Positions 36,201-47,903 of a stretch of DNA of 64,000 bases are shown one piece after another. Origin of the DNA: Fomitopsis serialis (Eukaryota > Basidiomycota > Agaricomycetes > Polyporales > Fomitopsidaceae); NCBI RefSeq assembly GCF_022376445.1, contig NW_025955134.1, forward strand, positions 17,422-81,421. Reading direction: 5' to 3'. A program made the position numbers and the translations under genes. The number at the start of each line of letters is the position of its first letter. Positions within the stretch are counted from its first letter, which is position 1. The notes below the pieces were generated by a model, which did no database searches, was not told the DNA's origin, and saw only the letters and a program-made list of their open reading frames with translations.

Positions 36201-36890
36201 CCTGCACTTCGAAGTCGGTATCAGACTGTCATTGGCTCCTTGCTATATATCATGCTTGGAACTCGCCCTGACATCTGTTTTGCCGTGACAAAACTCGCGC
36301 AACATGCTGCGAACCCGTCACAGGATCACTTAGATAAAGCGCTGTATATCTGCCGCTATCTAATTGGAACCAAGTCCTATGCGCTTGTATACAGCGGCAA
36401 AACTGGACAAGGTGTCTCGGCGTGCACAGACTCCGACTGGGCTAACGACCCGGAGATGCGGAGGTCTCAGAGTGGCTACTTTATGAAGTTAGCTGGTGGA
36501 GTGTTCAGTTGGCTGTCTCGACGGCAAAAGACGGTAGCACTGTCTTCAACTGAGGCTGAATACATGTCGCTCAGCGACTGCAGCCGCCAAGTCGTATGGA
36601 TTAAGATGCTCCTCACGGAGATTGGATATCCACTTGGCCCACTACCTATCTGCTCGGATAATCAGGGAGCGATATTCATCGGCTCAAACCCTGTAACTGA
36701 GAGGTGGTCGAAACACATCGACATACGCTATCATTATATCAGGGAGCTAATTGAAGAACGACAGGTCGAAGTCTTCTTCATTGGCACTGATGACAATCCG
36801 GCAGACCTCTTCACCAAGAACTTGGGCCGCGTCAAGTTCCAGAAGTTCAGGGGCATGCTCGGACTTCGATTCTACGATGAAGAGTCCTAG
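33275..36890 (+). CDS. Copia pol: protease, integrase, reverse transcriptase, RNase H
   Basis: The region begins with a Cys-rich CSKCKGKC segment and the aspartic protease (WMLDSGASMHFT). The integrase zinc-binding part (HRRFGHPS ... CPGC) and catalytic core follow, with D, D and E in IHSDVKSF, WMSDAGGEYKS and TPQENGRAE. The copia-type reverse transcriptase has NRWVFDVKTDG, ARLVAKGYSQIEGLDY, LDVRNAYLYGKLDEEIYMEQP and YVDDALFCG. RNase H follows (CTDSDWAND; TVALSSTEAEYMSLS), then the C-terminal part ending ...RGMLGLRFYDEES. A single lost G near 35812 (in AGLAWW) shifts the frame between LYGLKQAGL and the YVDD exon. All catalytic residues are present. Confidence 0.9.
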
Positions 36891-36949
36891 AGCAACCACG
36901 GACGGCAGCCCATGGCGCCAGGATATGCTTCGTATGTCAGGGACGTACT

Positions 36950-36962
36950 TAGCAAGGGGGAG
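36950..36962 (+). promoter_or_regulatory. Polypurine tract of the copia element
   Basis: The sequence AGCAAGGGGGAG ends directly at the 3' LTR. This is the position and composition expected for the plus-strand primer in reverse transcription. Confidence 0.7.
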
Positions 36963-37247
36963 TGTTGAACCATATAGGCGCCCACCGGGCCGCCGGGTTC
37001 CACGGGCCGGATCGCACTGCACGTGCTAGATCCGCACTTACCGCATAGAGCAAGTCATGCGTGGGAATGGACTATACAGTAGTATTAGTCAGCGTCTCTC
37101 AGATGTATATAAGACCCACCAGTAGCGTAGCTCTCTCTCCAGTACTTCCACCACTGGAACTACTTGTGTGCCTCAAGCTTAACAGCAACACCTTCAAGCA
37201 GGTAAGTTAGAGTGCGGTCCACTTCGTGTGACCAAGTCTGCTCAACA
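36963..37247 (+). repeat. 3' LTR of the Ty1/copia element (285 bp)
   Basis: This is the copy of 31356-31640 with the same TG..CA ends. The flanking GCTTA duplication is at 37248-37252. It carries CpG where the 5' LTR has TpG or CpA at two sites, and the reverse at two sites. Confidence 0.95.
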
Positions 37248-37252
37248 GCTTA

Positions 37253-39503
37253 TCCAATGGTAATGAGTTTCTCTACAATTCAAAAGGATAACATATGCCC
37301 TGACACACCTCAAAACAGCTGCTTTGTGGATGTTTGGGGTGTCAGATGAACACCAAAGCACCTGAGAAATTGATACTGTCTCTAGCTGCCTATAGACACA
37401 GGCAGAGCTCAGTCTATACTATCTCATCAAGCACTCTTTGAAGCATCTTACCTGCAGGTACACAGAACACGGACAACAAGCCCAACTTGGTGCTCGGCAG
37501 ACAGGAGATAGGACTAACAGAGTGCGGCGAAACAGCTACAGATGTTCACGATGAACAGCAAGGAGTAGAAGATGGGGGTTGAGAGCAAGGAGCAAAAACT
37601 TGAGGTCAGTCTCTCGGTGTACCGCCCCACCACATGGCCCATGCAATGCATCCGCATGTTCTATGAACCCTACTAGTATTAGGTGAGCATCCTGGGCGAC
37701 TGTATATGTGTACCGGCTTCGCACAGCCACGTTGATTCTGTACCACCTTGGATCTCTATGCAGTACACTCTGCAGACAGCCTCTTGAGACGGAGATTCAC
37801 CAATGTACCCTGAACTGACACTACCCAAACCAGCATTTTTGGAGGGTACATACTGCAAAGCATGTGAGGGAATCGGTGCACTTGGAGACAGCAAGTATGC
37901 AATGAGGATTCAAGACTGGTGCATGTGTGGGTATTGTGTGGTTATAGACCAGAACACACGACACAACGGGCTCCCAGGGACAACAATTCAAGCATCGTGC
38001 ATTCGAGAGAGAGAGCCGCCGAGACAGAGCACCATCAATCACAGGAAAGATGGAAGGCATCTTCGCAAACAGCACCTGAATAAAACAGCTTCCGGTCCAC
38101 ACTCAGTATGTCCTGGATGAGTGCAAGCTTGGACGCGGCAACAGTGTATGCGCCACACACATCCCTGAAGAGCGCAGAGGAGAAGGAGCTCATGCAAGTC
38201 GTTTGCTTGTAGACCATCCGAATAACCGCCCATAGCTACTAGGAAGTCAGGAGTACCGCGCGCTCAAGCCACTGATTCCGAGATCAGCTTCATAGACACA
38301 GAAGACAATTCAACCTGCACAGATATAGAGCACGGACTATGGACCACAATGCACAGAGCTGTGGGTACCCGGAATAAGCAGAAGCCGGGGTCAAGCACTG
38401 GACTCCTGCGGACGTCCTGATCTTCATAGGACCCGACATCCCAAGCCTCGTCGCACGGACCTCGCGGTGGTTGAACGTGCGAGCGGAATGTGCACACATT
38501 CGTCTAGAACGGGAGGCTAACTCGCTAGTAGCCCTGAAACATGCCAGGATGAAGAACACTCGTATTACTCACCTCACATGCAGTCGTGCAGTCGCATACG
38601 CGTCACCGGACACAGGGCAGAGTCTGGCGCCGTCGGCGCGCGTTTGACCGGTATGCAGCCCACTGAGACAGGGACTCGGCGAGAGCTCGTATGATGTGTC
38701 CCACACGATCGAAAGTTTGAGTCATAGAGTGAAGTACTCACTAGGCAAGGGATCCCGCGACTCGATTCGTCGCGGCGGCATAGATGAGTGCTCGGCAAGT
38801 GAACAGAGATCATGGCAATTTGTCCTATCGTAGATACAAGGCCTACCCACCACCAAGGTCATTGGCCTGCAGACGCACTTGTGTGGTGGGAACTTAGACT
38901 CTTCTGCGCCTACGTGCCAGTGCAAGCCGGGCAGCTCGTATGTACGACTCGTCCGGCAATACACGGGCTGTCCGCTGATGAGGGCGAATGTCACGATCAA
39001 CGACTGCATGGTGGTAGGGAGAAACGCGTACATACCTGACGTTCAGAAGCAAGCCAACCACGGCCGCTCCAGACCTCCCTCCGGGGTGAAGCCTGAGGCG
39101 TGTTTGTGGCCTGCCTACGGGAGGTGTAACGACACTGCACCCAGGCACTCATCCAATCGCAAAGCAACCGTGGACAGCCCACGCAGTATAGTCTTGGTGT
39201 CCAAAATGTGATTGTGGTGTCGTTTTGCGAGTGCAGAAAGAAACAAAAGACCATTGAACCCGTATAACGGGGCATGCTTACAAATCCCGAGTACCAAACG
39301 CCGAAGCGTTGGCGCCCGTGGTGGCTGCGATCGTTGGGCGGTTTGGGCCGACTTGGACTCAAACGTCTGCTACTTGGCGTGTGGCTGCAGTCGACCTTGC
39401 CTGCAGCCGCCGATTTCGTTCCAGCCGTGCGCGCAATCTTGTTCTCTTCTTTCCGTATGGCTACTCACTTTGTGCGCGACAGGCATAGCGTCGTGCTCGC
39501 ACC
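37253..39503. other. 2.2-kb region without a confident gene
   Basis: The first 200 bp are AT-rich and were joined to the F-box 5' flank before the copia insertion, so they may hold its displaced promoter. The rest is of normal GC. A plus-strand stretch near 38390-38570 reads as a plausible hydrophilic peptide (ADVLIFIGPDIPSLVARTSR...), but I cannot place it in a family or extend it by splicing. Confidence 0.4.
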
Positions 39504-42246
39504 ATGTCTCAACGCAAACTGGGCACCAACTATGCTCTGCCGGACAATCCAGAATGGATCACCTTCCCTCGCTCAGACGGTGACCCGGGCGCCCTCCCCA
39601 AGAACACGCAGCGTATCGTCGACTCCAAAGGCGAAGTCAACTACATGCGCCCCGTTCAGCTCGACGAGGGCCAGGCCATCAACTGGCGCGTCAACGTCGG
39701 GGCTCAGGTCGCCAACTTGCTCAACTACCCCAGTGAGTCGTCCGCCCGCGTGCTTGCATCCCTACGCTCTGACCGCCACTCAAGAGGGCCCAAACTACGT
39801 GCTCCAGAATTGGCCCGAAGGCTACCAATTTTACGACCACAACAAGGGTCCTGCCAAATCTCCGCGACACGACCCATATCTATGCGGTGCGTCCCTCTCC
39901 ATCCTGCCTAGCATACCGTCCTCACAGCGTTCCAGGTTCGACTCTCGTCAACCGCTTCCGCTCGACCAACGAGTTCATCCCTCACGCCGTCTGGCTCATG
40001 TCCGACGAAACTCTGAACCGCGGCAACTGCGAATGCAAATATTGCGCCAAAAAGCCCCAGCGCGTCGTCACGACCGTCCTCGACCTCCCCTCCGCCGGTT
40101 CGAGGCGCGGGTCCTCCATCATGAGCAGCCCGACCAAGTCGATCCGCCGCCACCGCGAGGTCCGCAAACCCAAGCCCTACGCCCAGGTCCGCCGCGCGCC
40201 CAAGCCCGTCAAGCCTCCCCGTGTCGGGCCGGAGCAGTCACTCGTCCCGGAGCGCGACAACGATGTGAGACACTCCCTCATGACGGGCCACTCTAGCGGG
40301 CCGAGGTGGCACAGGAAGGGCGAGCTCGTGTGGTGCGTGCTCAACCCGCCGATATGGGGAGAGAAACCGGACGACTGCATCCTGTTCTGGCCGGGCGTCA
40401 TCGAACGCGTAGATGTTCACGGCGATGTGCTGCGAGATGAAAATGCGGTGGACAGTGCATCTGACAGCGCGCCCGCGCAACCGCCTGAGCCCGGGCCAGG
40501 CCCGGCGTCGGATGGAGGGAGCTCGCAGGTCGTCGCGGGGGACGTGAACGCGAAGCCGCCCTGGGACGTGCGCCAGTGGTACTCATACAACGTGAAGCTC
40601 CTCGCCGTGACGCACGCCTGCGCCGCCTCCGACCGCGAAGTCTTGCCCTACCTCGCGTACGCCCCGCCGGAACAGCTCCTCGGGAGTCTGCAGGACCACC
40701 TCCAGCAGATCATGCACTCCAAAGCCATCGCGGAGATGGACAGCGACCTCAGCCACACCTTCATGTTCAACCCCGTTTCCTTGGCGCAGTCTGCGCGAGG
40801 CCCCTCCGCCGCCGGCCCCTCCGCGATGCCCGACCCGGACCCTGTGCGTTACAGCGAGGCCGTCGCCCCATTTTCGCTCGCCGTGCAGATCGCGTCGAAC
40901 GTAGCCGGGTTCTGGGGCCCGACGGACGAATGGGAGTGCAAGTTCACTGTCCCGCTCAACCAACCGCTGCCTCCGCCGCCGCCCGCCGAGCCCCGCCTGC
41001 CCACACAGGAGTCCGACGCCGGGCTCACTCTCGAAGCGCTACTGAACCAAGCCGCGGAGAACAACGCTGTCGACGTGACGCACCGGCCGACCGCGCAGAA
41101 CATCGACGTCGACGGCGTGTACCGCCCGCCAGGCATGTCCGACGCGGAGTTCGAGGAGGTGCGCACGCGCGTGCTCGGGCCCGGCGGACCCACGCACGTC
41201 GTCACCCAGACGCGCTACCAGGGCCTCTGGTGGGGCGCGGAGCGCATCTGGACGGACGAGCTCGTCCGCCTCAAGCTCGCGCGCTGCCAGTTCGCCCCGC
41301 GGGTACGGACGTGTTCTTCCCGCCCGCGGGCCCGTCGGCCGGCGCGCGCGCGCACGCGGAGGGCAGCGGCTACGCGGAGGTCATCAACGAGGGCTCGATG
41401 GGCGCGGGGGAGAAGGGGCTGTTCATGCTGCTGGAGGGCCTGTTCGTCGTGGACGTCCTGAGGGAGGACGGGGAGGGCCTGACGAAGGAGTGTCGCGCGT
41501 CTGGGCAGCTGTACGAGCTTGCAGACGAAGATTGGGAGGACCCGATGGAGCCCCAGGAGCCCCCTCCTCAGGCCAATGGAAACGGCAAAGGTAAAGGCAA
41601 GGAGAGAGCTACAGATACAGGAGAGGGGGCTTCCAATGGGGTCGTTCCGCCGCCGGGTCCGTGGGGGCCTTCGTTCATGCCTGGACCATCTCCTCTGAGA
41701 CCTCCACCACTGCCCAACCCTGATCCCACCGTCTCCGTCGCAGACACTGCGGAGGCTGCCCTCGCGCAGACGACCCAAGGCTCAGGCAAGCCCAAATCCC
41801 GCACCGTCGGGAGCCAACTGTCCCATCCCGCAAACTCGGTGCCGTATCCGTTGCCGAAAGCTCCAAAGGGCTTCAAGTTCCGGCGCATACACCCACCTGG
41901 ACACGAAGTCGTCCTGTCGCTCCCTCTGATCAGCGGTCGATACTATCCCGGGCTGTTGGAACACCCCCTCATGGGGCCGATCATCGACAAGGCGTTTGCT
42001 GTCCCCTCGCATGATGGTGGGTTGGAGAAGAGCAGACACATCTGGGCTATGGAGGGATTGGTCGCTGGTGTGCATCAGTCCATGGACCCGACTATCTGGA
42101 AGCCGTCGCGGAGTACGATGTTCAAGGACGCGGACGTGGAGTCCAGAGGGCACTTCAAGGCTCTGTGGGAAGAGGTCAAGGAGGGCCGACAGATGGACCT
42201 TTCCCAGTTCATCAACCCAGATATTATGGACGTGGAAATGCGCTGA
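39504..42246 (+). CDS. clr2: Cryptic loci regulator 2 (Clr2), SHREC silencing complex subunit
   Basis: Clr2 proteins act with histone deacetylase and remodelling subunits (SHREC) in heterochromatic transcriptional silencing. Three exons are joined by introns at about 39732-39784 and 39889-39937. The N-terminal Clr2 transcription-silencing domain reads PEWITFPRSDG ... NYVLQNWPEGYQFYDHNKGP, KSPRHDPYLCG and FRSTNEFIPHAVWLMSD with ENCECKYC-like GNCECKYC. The Clr2 C-terminal domain follows (GELVWCVLNPPIWG, ILFWPGVIE, YSYNVKLLAVTHACAASDREVLPYLAYAP), with late blocks YQGLWWGAERIWTDELVRLKL and DVFFPPAGPS. One lost C in a CCCC run near 41300 shifts the frame between these two blocks. It ends ...INPDIMDVEMR. 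Confidence 0.83.
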
Positions 42247-42507
42247 GATTATGTTGTCGACTTTGTTCAGCTGTGATACTCGTTGCTTGCTGGGTATGTT
42301 GGCTGTTTGCTGTGTCTTCAATATGTAGTGTCCTCAGTTCCAATTTCCTCCTCCATGTATTAATAATGTCCACAATGCAGGGAATCAATGCATACGGAGT
42401 GAGTACGCATAAAACGAGTGTAAATGGACATGTCGACGATTATACCAAAGATATATGTTGCGGAACGTCTGCGGTATCCACCGCACTCCTATGCCTCATC
42501 CCGCATT

Positions 42508-45412
42508 TCACGTCTGGCGACTCAGTACGTACGTGCGCAAATCTTGCCAACCTACGCGAATACAAGTCAGTCAGCAGATCAACGCGTTCAACGCGGGTCA
42601 GCAGACGCGCACCTCCTCCGACACGACACATCACCCGCTTCGACTTCCCACCACTCGTCCCGGGTCTAGAGAGCGTCGTCAACTTGCAGTTCACGATCTT
42701 AGTCGTGAGCGGGCCCGTGAACGAGTACTGCGCGCGGACCTCCTCGTTCTCCTTCGGCGTGCCGCGCAGCGGCGGGTCGATGCGCTTGACGACGAGCACA
42801 TGCCCCAGGGAGTTGACCACGTTCGCGATCTCCATATCCAGCGGATCGCGCGGGTTCCCCGGGACGTATTCGTGCACCGGCACGCCGCTCCCGTCGCGCT
42901 CCCCGCCAGGCGTCCCCGCGCCCGAGCGGCTGGGTGGGCGCGAGCTCGCCGCAGGCGTGCGCGGGCTCGCGGACTCACGGAAGCTCGACGGCGGCATGGA
43001 CAGCCGCGGCGTCGCCCGCAGGGCCTTGAGAATGTCGGGTGTGCGCGCGCCGTCTCCGGATGCCCGGAAGGACATGGAGCTGTCGGGGCGGAGATAGTCC
43101 AGGCTCGTCCCTGGGCGGGAGGCGGACATGACTTGGACGCTCGGGATGGGGATCATAGAGCGGCTGGGCGGACGGGCGGCGATGACGCTCCCGCCTGGGG
43201 TGTGCGAGCGGGCGTGGGTGGGCGAGAAGGCGCGCTGCATGAAGGAGTCGTCGCCTTCCAGGGAACTGTCGGAGAGCGATGTGGACATGAAGTGGAAGTG
43301 GGACTTGGTCGGCGTGGGGATGTAGCTCGGCGTCTTCGGTCGTGAACGGTGTTCCGTGGGGTGCCCGGGTGTCTGGAGTTGCGACCGTGACGGGGAGCGG
43401 TAAGACATAGTGAAGCCAGGCGTGTTCGAGCGCGACGGCGGACGATAGGAAACGGGGAGGCCAGGCGTATTCGAGCGCGACGGCGGGCGGTACATAGAAA
43501 ACGGCGTGGTAGAGGAATGTGCGGTTGATACGGAAGACGTCACGGGGACCAGGGCCGGGAGGAGGCCATGGAGCTGCGCGACGCGCTGCGGTTGTACATT
43601 GGTGGTACAGAGGGTATGTCGTCGGACCGTCTGTAATTACTCGATGATACGGACGGCCGACGTGGGGACGACTTGACTGTGCCTGAATTGTCTTCATCTT
43701 GAACTCTTGTGGAACTGTTCCACGCGGGCCGCTTGACCGTCGTATTCATCTCCATCCTCTCGAGCCTCTTCGCGGATGGAGACGACTCGGGCGTCAGGCT
43801 GTGCGAGTGCTTGTGGGAGGGCGTGGCTGGTGTCAATGGCTGGTTGCCGGTGCCCATGAAGTGCAACATCGAAGCACGGTGTCGAAGCGACCGCCCGGGT
43901 TCGGAGGACGGGACGCGTTGGGGACTGGAAGGTGCTGTAGGCGTTATAGGTCCGGGGGGAGCCTTGGATGATCCATTACCAGTGAATCTCTTTGCAAACT
44001 TACGGAACGGAGAGATCGACCGAGAAAGCGTGCTGGAACTGCGAGTACGCTCTTTCGAGGGCCCCTCTACTGGGGGTGTCCGCAGGAATCCATTCTTTGG
44101 TCGAGACTTTGACGTTGTACCAGACGTGCTGGAGCCGGCCTCGCTGGAAGCGGCGCTGGCATCTTCGCCAGTGAGTATTCGCCGCACGGTATCCATCTCG
44201 GCATCTGTTCTTGCTATTCGTTCTTTGAGGTTGCGCCATCTCTGGGTGGACTCTGCGTGTCTTCTCAAGCATTCACCGTTCTTCGTGACGCGATCCTGAA
44301 CTCCCTTGTCGATGATTGACAGGACTTTCGTCGTGGCAGGCATGTAGTGTCTGTACAAACGGTCAGTCGCGATCTCGGGATCTCAACGGTCTAGAACCCA
44401 CTTCTTCTTCGCCTCGAAAGAATCGAGGAGTGATTGGAACGTGTCATAGCTTACGGGCGACTTCTCAGAACGAAGAGAAGATACGGAAGGCGGTCCTGTA
44501 TCCATCATCGCGCCCTGTACCTTCCATATGAAATCCTGCAGCGAAGTGAGCCTGATATGCTAGTCAGCTTGATTGAACGACACGCACCTGACATCGGTTT
44601 ACAGCCTTCTCCAGACTGGACATCATTCCATCCGCCTGATCTGTCACCGTCCTGAAGACGGTGAGCCACTTGTCTTCCTTGAGCTCCTCCCTCAGAACTT
44701 GTATCTCCTTCTGCAACGCATCCCACTCTGATAGCATCGTGGAGTGTTTCCGCAGCAACAGTGTCTCCTCACTTGGAACATGGCCCGACGCAACGGAGGT
44801 TCTGTCCCCGGCCTTGAGGAGCGGTTCGAGGGTGTCGTTCACGGACTTGATGCCGGCGGACACGGAGTCGAGTCGTTCGTCGAGGCTGGAGAGGGACTGG
44901 TCGATAACGCTCGTCGAGTCGGCCGAGGACTGCGACTTGTGCCGCAGCTCTTGGATTTCTACGTGCGGATGAGCGGGCAGCGTAGTGCGCGGGAGGGCGG
45001 CGACGTACCGAAGATGCGCGTTTGGATGTCAGAGATGGTGTATGACAGTTCTGTGATACGGGACGAGAGGGCGAGGAGATGCAGATTCCTGTGCACGGCA
45101 TCAGCAGTAGCTAGGGCGAGCGAAGGAGGATGTGCGTACTCGCTGCTCTTCCCCTTGCCCTTGGGCTTGATTAGAGACCGGCTTGCGGTTATGGTCATAT
45201 CCTCTGAGCAAATGGTATTAGCTGTAGCATTGACGCGATTGAATGGCACACGGACCCCCATCCTTTTTGTTCAGCGAAGATAAGGAAGAGGAACTGCTGG
45301 AGGAAGATGTCGAGTTGAAATGAGAGTCCGGGGGCGAAGGCAAGGGCGACGCATGCTTGAAGCTGTTCTGGGATGCGGTACTAGGAGAACGAGAGATGCT
45401 GAGAGAAACCAT
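42508..45412 (-). CDS. KAR9: KAR9-like microtubule-orienting protein with GAS2/GAR domain
   Basis: This is a cortical microtubule and spindle-positioning factor of the karyogamy protein KAR9 family. The start MVSLSISRSPSTASQNSFKH at 45412 precedes a Ser-rich stretch. Helical exons with the KAR9 domain follow (EELKEDKWLTVFRTVTDQAD; SSLEKAVNRCQ; YMPATTKVLSIIDKGVQDR; QRWRNLKERI). A long Ser/Arg/Pro tail repeats RPPSRS(N)TPG-type units, the usual form of EB1-binding SxIP-like regions. Near the end is the GAS2 microtubule-binding domain (HVLVVKRIDPPLRG ... KRVMCRVGGGWQDLRTYV), completed by intron 42552-42612. One lost C near 43546 shifts the frame. The protein ends ...VLSRQT. Confidence 0.83.
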
Positions 45413-45827
45413 AAGAACGAGCGAGCGAGTCGCGACAGCAAGGAGGAGCGTAGGGTATGGATCCGGGACGTAAACTTGCGATTGGAAGGGAGGGTACACG
45501 GGTTCGTTGGCTCAGAGGATCCGCCGGGGCTCGGGTCGCTGCTGAGACGGAGGGGTATAAGCAACACTGACGAGGGGGAGCACGACGGATCCTCTGCCGC
45601 TGAGAGGACGACCAGACAGACTCGAGGATGGGACGGAGGCAAACAAGTTGGCGGGACACAACAACCTGCCTCCGCCCAAACAAGCGACCGTCACCACATT
45701 ACACAGGCGCTTGTCACCGTCGGAAGCAGTTCGGCTTCGTAGAATCGTACAGTCCACCATTTCGTCTAGCAATTGCCCTCAGCTACTAGTACATCCTGAC
45801 ACAATCCCCGTCTGGACAACGGCCACC
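45413..45827. other. Intergenic region, no gene seen
   Basis: This 415-bp region lies between the KAR9 start and the FBXO9-like 3' end. The ORFs here are opposite-strand shadows without family resemblance. Confidence 0.4.
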
Positions 45828-47554
45828 CTACGCATACGACCGCACTTTCGAAAAGTGGAAGCCCCGATCGTGCTTCAGCGGCACCGGCGACACCTCCCCG
45901 CTCTCAATGTTCACCGAGTCGTACGCAAGGAAGTTCAGGCGGTTCCACCGGCCACCGGCCGCGAGCGCAGCTCCAGCGTCATCTGGAACGCGTGCCGGCA
46001 GATAGAGCCTGGGGGCGGGCGCGGGTCGACCAGGGACTCGATGTACACGGTCGTACGGACAATCTCCAGCTGCCGATGCTTAAACCCTGCAGTCGTGATT
46101 AGGATCGTCGCCCTCGCGGTGCAAGCTCATACAAACCTTCGCGTGCAGCGTGGGCTTGAGAACCGGGATGATCTCTCGTGGCTCGGCCAGGGACAGGAGG
46201 GAGATCACCTGTCCGTCAGATAGAACCGCCTGGTACGGCAGTCAACACGACACTTTTGGAAACAGGTAGCTGGGGCTCACAGAACCGGTGGTATTGCACT
46301 ACGTGCGTGGGCTGCGTATAGGAATGAGTACCGTACTCGAACTTGAAGTCTGGTCACTGAATCACGTACATTGATCCACGCGTTCTCGCTCACCCCCGAT
46401 CGCCTGAACAAGACAGCGAAGTTAGCGGATCATCCTGCAGAGTGTAGAGCGGACTCGTTACAAGTGGTGTCTGCTGCGCCGGCATTCACAATCCCTCCTC
46501 CATCATACAGTACGACTTGGAACGAACCCGCTCTATTGGGAGATAGGACATGTACATACGTGTAGTGGCAAATCGCAATGTATACACCGTCCAGCCGCAC
46601 ACGAGGATGTTCGATATACACCGTCTATGGTCTCCCAGGTAGCTGTTCAGCAGCACGTCCAGCTCCTCCATGTCGCGTAACTGTGGGGGTTTGTAGATAG
46701 CTTCCACAAACTCTCTGAAGCGAAAGTATGAGGCCAGTCCCCGAAAGATATGTTGCTGGGCACACCTCCAGATGCTCATGTCCAGGGTCAGTACCCGAGC
46801 CTTGCGGCTCACCAAGGCGAAGCGTTCTAGAGTAGTCGTGTTGAGCTTGCGCAGAACCACAAGGAGTACCTCGACAGGCAATTTCTGTATCTCAACAGAC
46901 TGTTGTTCGTCCTCCGGCAGAAACTGTAGATCGTGTGGCCATTCCGCCATGATACTAGCCAAGGAATCCTGCGGGACCGCATCTCCACCTTCCTTGGCCG
47001 GGACGACAGCTGTATGAATGTCTGACGCCTTCAAGCCGTGCGTCACTTCATCTACCGGGTCTCTCTTCGCGCTCGAGGTCGCTTGCGCAGGCTGCTCAGC
47101 GGAGGGAACGGTTGTCTTGGCGTAGAACTGTGCCTCGATCTTGTGGTAGGCCCGGTCACGTTGGGGTCCATGCGGAACGCGATGCGGTAGAGCTCGAGGG
47201 CCTCATCGAGGTTGCTCTGCTGCTCGCAAAGCGCGGCGCGGCGGTAGACCTCCACAGCCCTTTGTAGCTTGGGGCCGACCGGCGCAGAGGTCGTGTCTGT
47301 GACCCGGGAAGCATGGATGGGGTGGTAGTTCTGCGCAGGGTGCACGCTCGCCTGAGGCAGGACCTCAAGGGACCGCTCTTCGGAGCAGCCTCTGGAGAGA
47401 TGTGCTGTTCTGGCGCGGTGCCCGACCCTCCTGCGGCCTTGGACGGACCTACCGCTGCCGCCTTCTTCCTGCGCACTTCCTCTTTCCATGCTTTGCGAAA
47501 TCGAGCGAGCTCCTCCGAGGATTCAGCAGGAGAGGAATCAGTCTGAGCTGTCAT
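45828..47554 (-). CDS. HRT3: FBXO9/Hrt3-type F-box protein
   Basis: This is an SCF ubiquitin ligase adaptor conserved from yeast to animals. The start MTAQTDSSPAESSEELARFR at 47554 leads into the ELARFRKAWKEEVRRKK segment. A TPR-like repeat follows (LQRAVEVYRRAALCEQQSNLDEALELYRIAFRMDP), then the F-box (IQKLPVEVLLVVLRKLNTTTLERFALVSR ... SIWR). The conserved C-terminal beta-rich domain ends MTLELRSRPVA...RWNRLNFLAYDSVN and FHFSKVRSYA. The frame breaks three to four times, each equal to one lost base (near 47370, 47169 and 45943 at least). With these repaired the protein has family length and all blocks. The gene is divergent from the DnaJ gene with 349 bp between starts. Confidence 0.82.
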
Positions 47555-47903
47555 GAGCTCCGGCACTGCCTGTGTCGGGAGAGCAGCAGGAACAGAGGCT
47601 GAGGATTAGAGAAGAATGAAGTGAGGGCGAGTGGCTGCAGTGGCTGCTCCGTCAGCGACAGTGCGCTCATTACGTAATGACATGCAGATCGAGATTCCTC
47701 CGCCATCGAGATCCAGAGAATGAACGGTAATGAGTTGTCCGCATTTGGACTTAACGGCCGAAATCAGGTTGCGTGCCTCAGCGAGAAGCCCATCTCCACG
47801 TCTCCGCATCGACTCTGTGCAGCCACCTCCCTCTACAGACTGATCGCTCTCGTACCCGCCGGTGCGGCAAGGCCTACGCAGAGGCCGTTCCCCCTCCAGC
47901 ACG
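47555..47903. promoter_or_regulatory. Shared divergent promoter of the HRT3-like and DnaJ genes
   Basis: This is a 349-bp interval between two start codons on opposite strands, without a recognisable gene or TATA box. Confidence 0.4.

Larger units (their letters stand above)
31356..37247 (+). mobile_element. Complete Ty1/copia LTR retrotransposon, 5.9 kb
   Basis: The element has two 285-bp LTRs, a primer-binding site, gag, pol in the copia order (protease, integrase, reverse transcriptase, RNase H), a polypurine tract and a GCTTA target-site duplication on both sides (31351-31355 and 37248-37252). LTR identity of about 98.6 % indicates a recent insertion. Two 1-base deletions interrupt the reading frame (near 32480 in gag and 35812 in RT). 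Both resemble the deletions in host genes of this window, so the element may be intact in the real genome. A 56-bp intron lies between gag and pol. Confidence 0.95.

Noticed and set aside
38381..38580. Possible hydrophilic coding stretch on the plus strand
   Set aside because: It cannot be extended by splicing or tied to a family.
39938..39950. tRNA B-box (GGTTCGACTCTC)
   Set aside because: It lies at the start of a Clr2 exon in the correct coding frame and has no A-box or cloverleaf around it.
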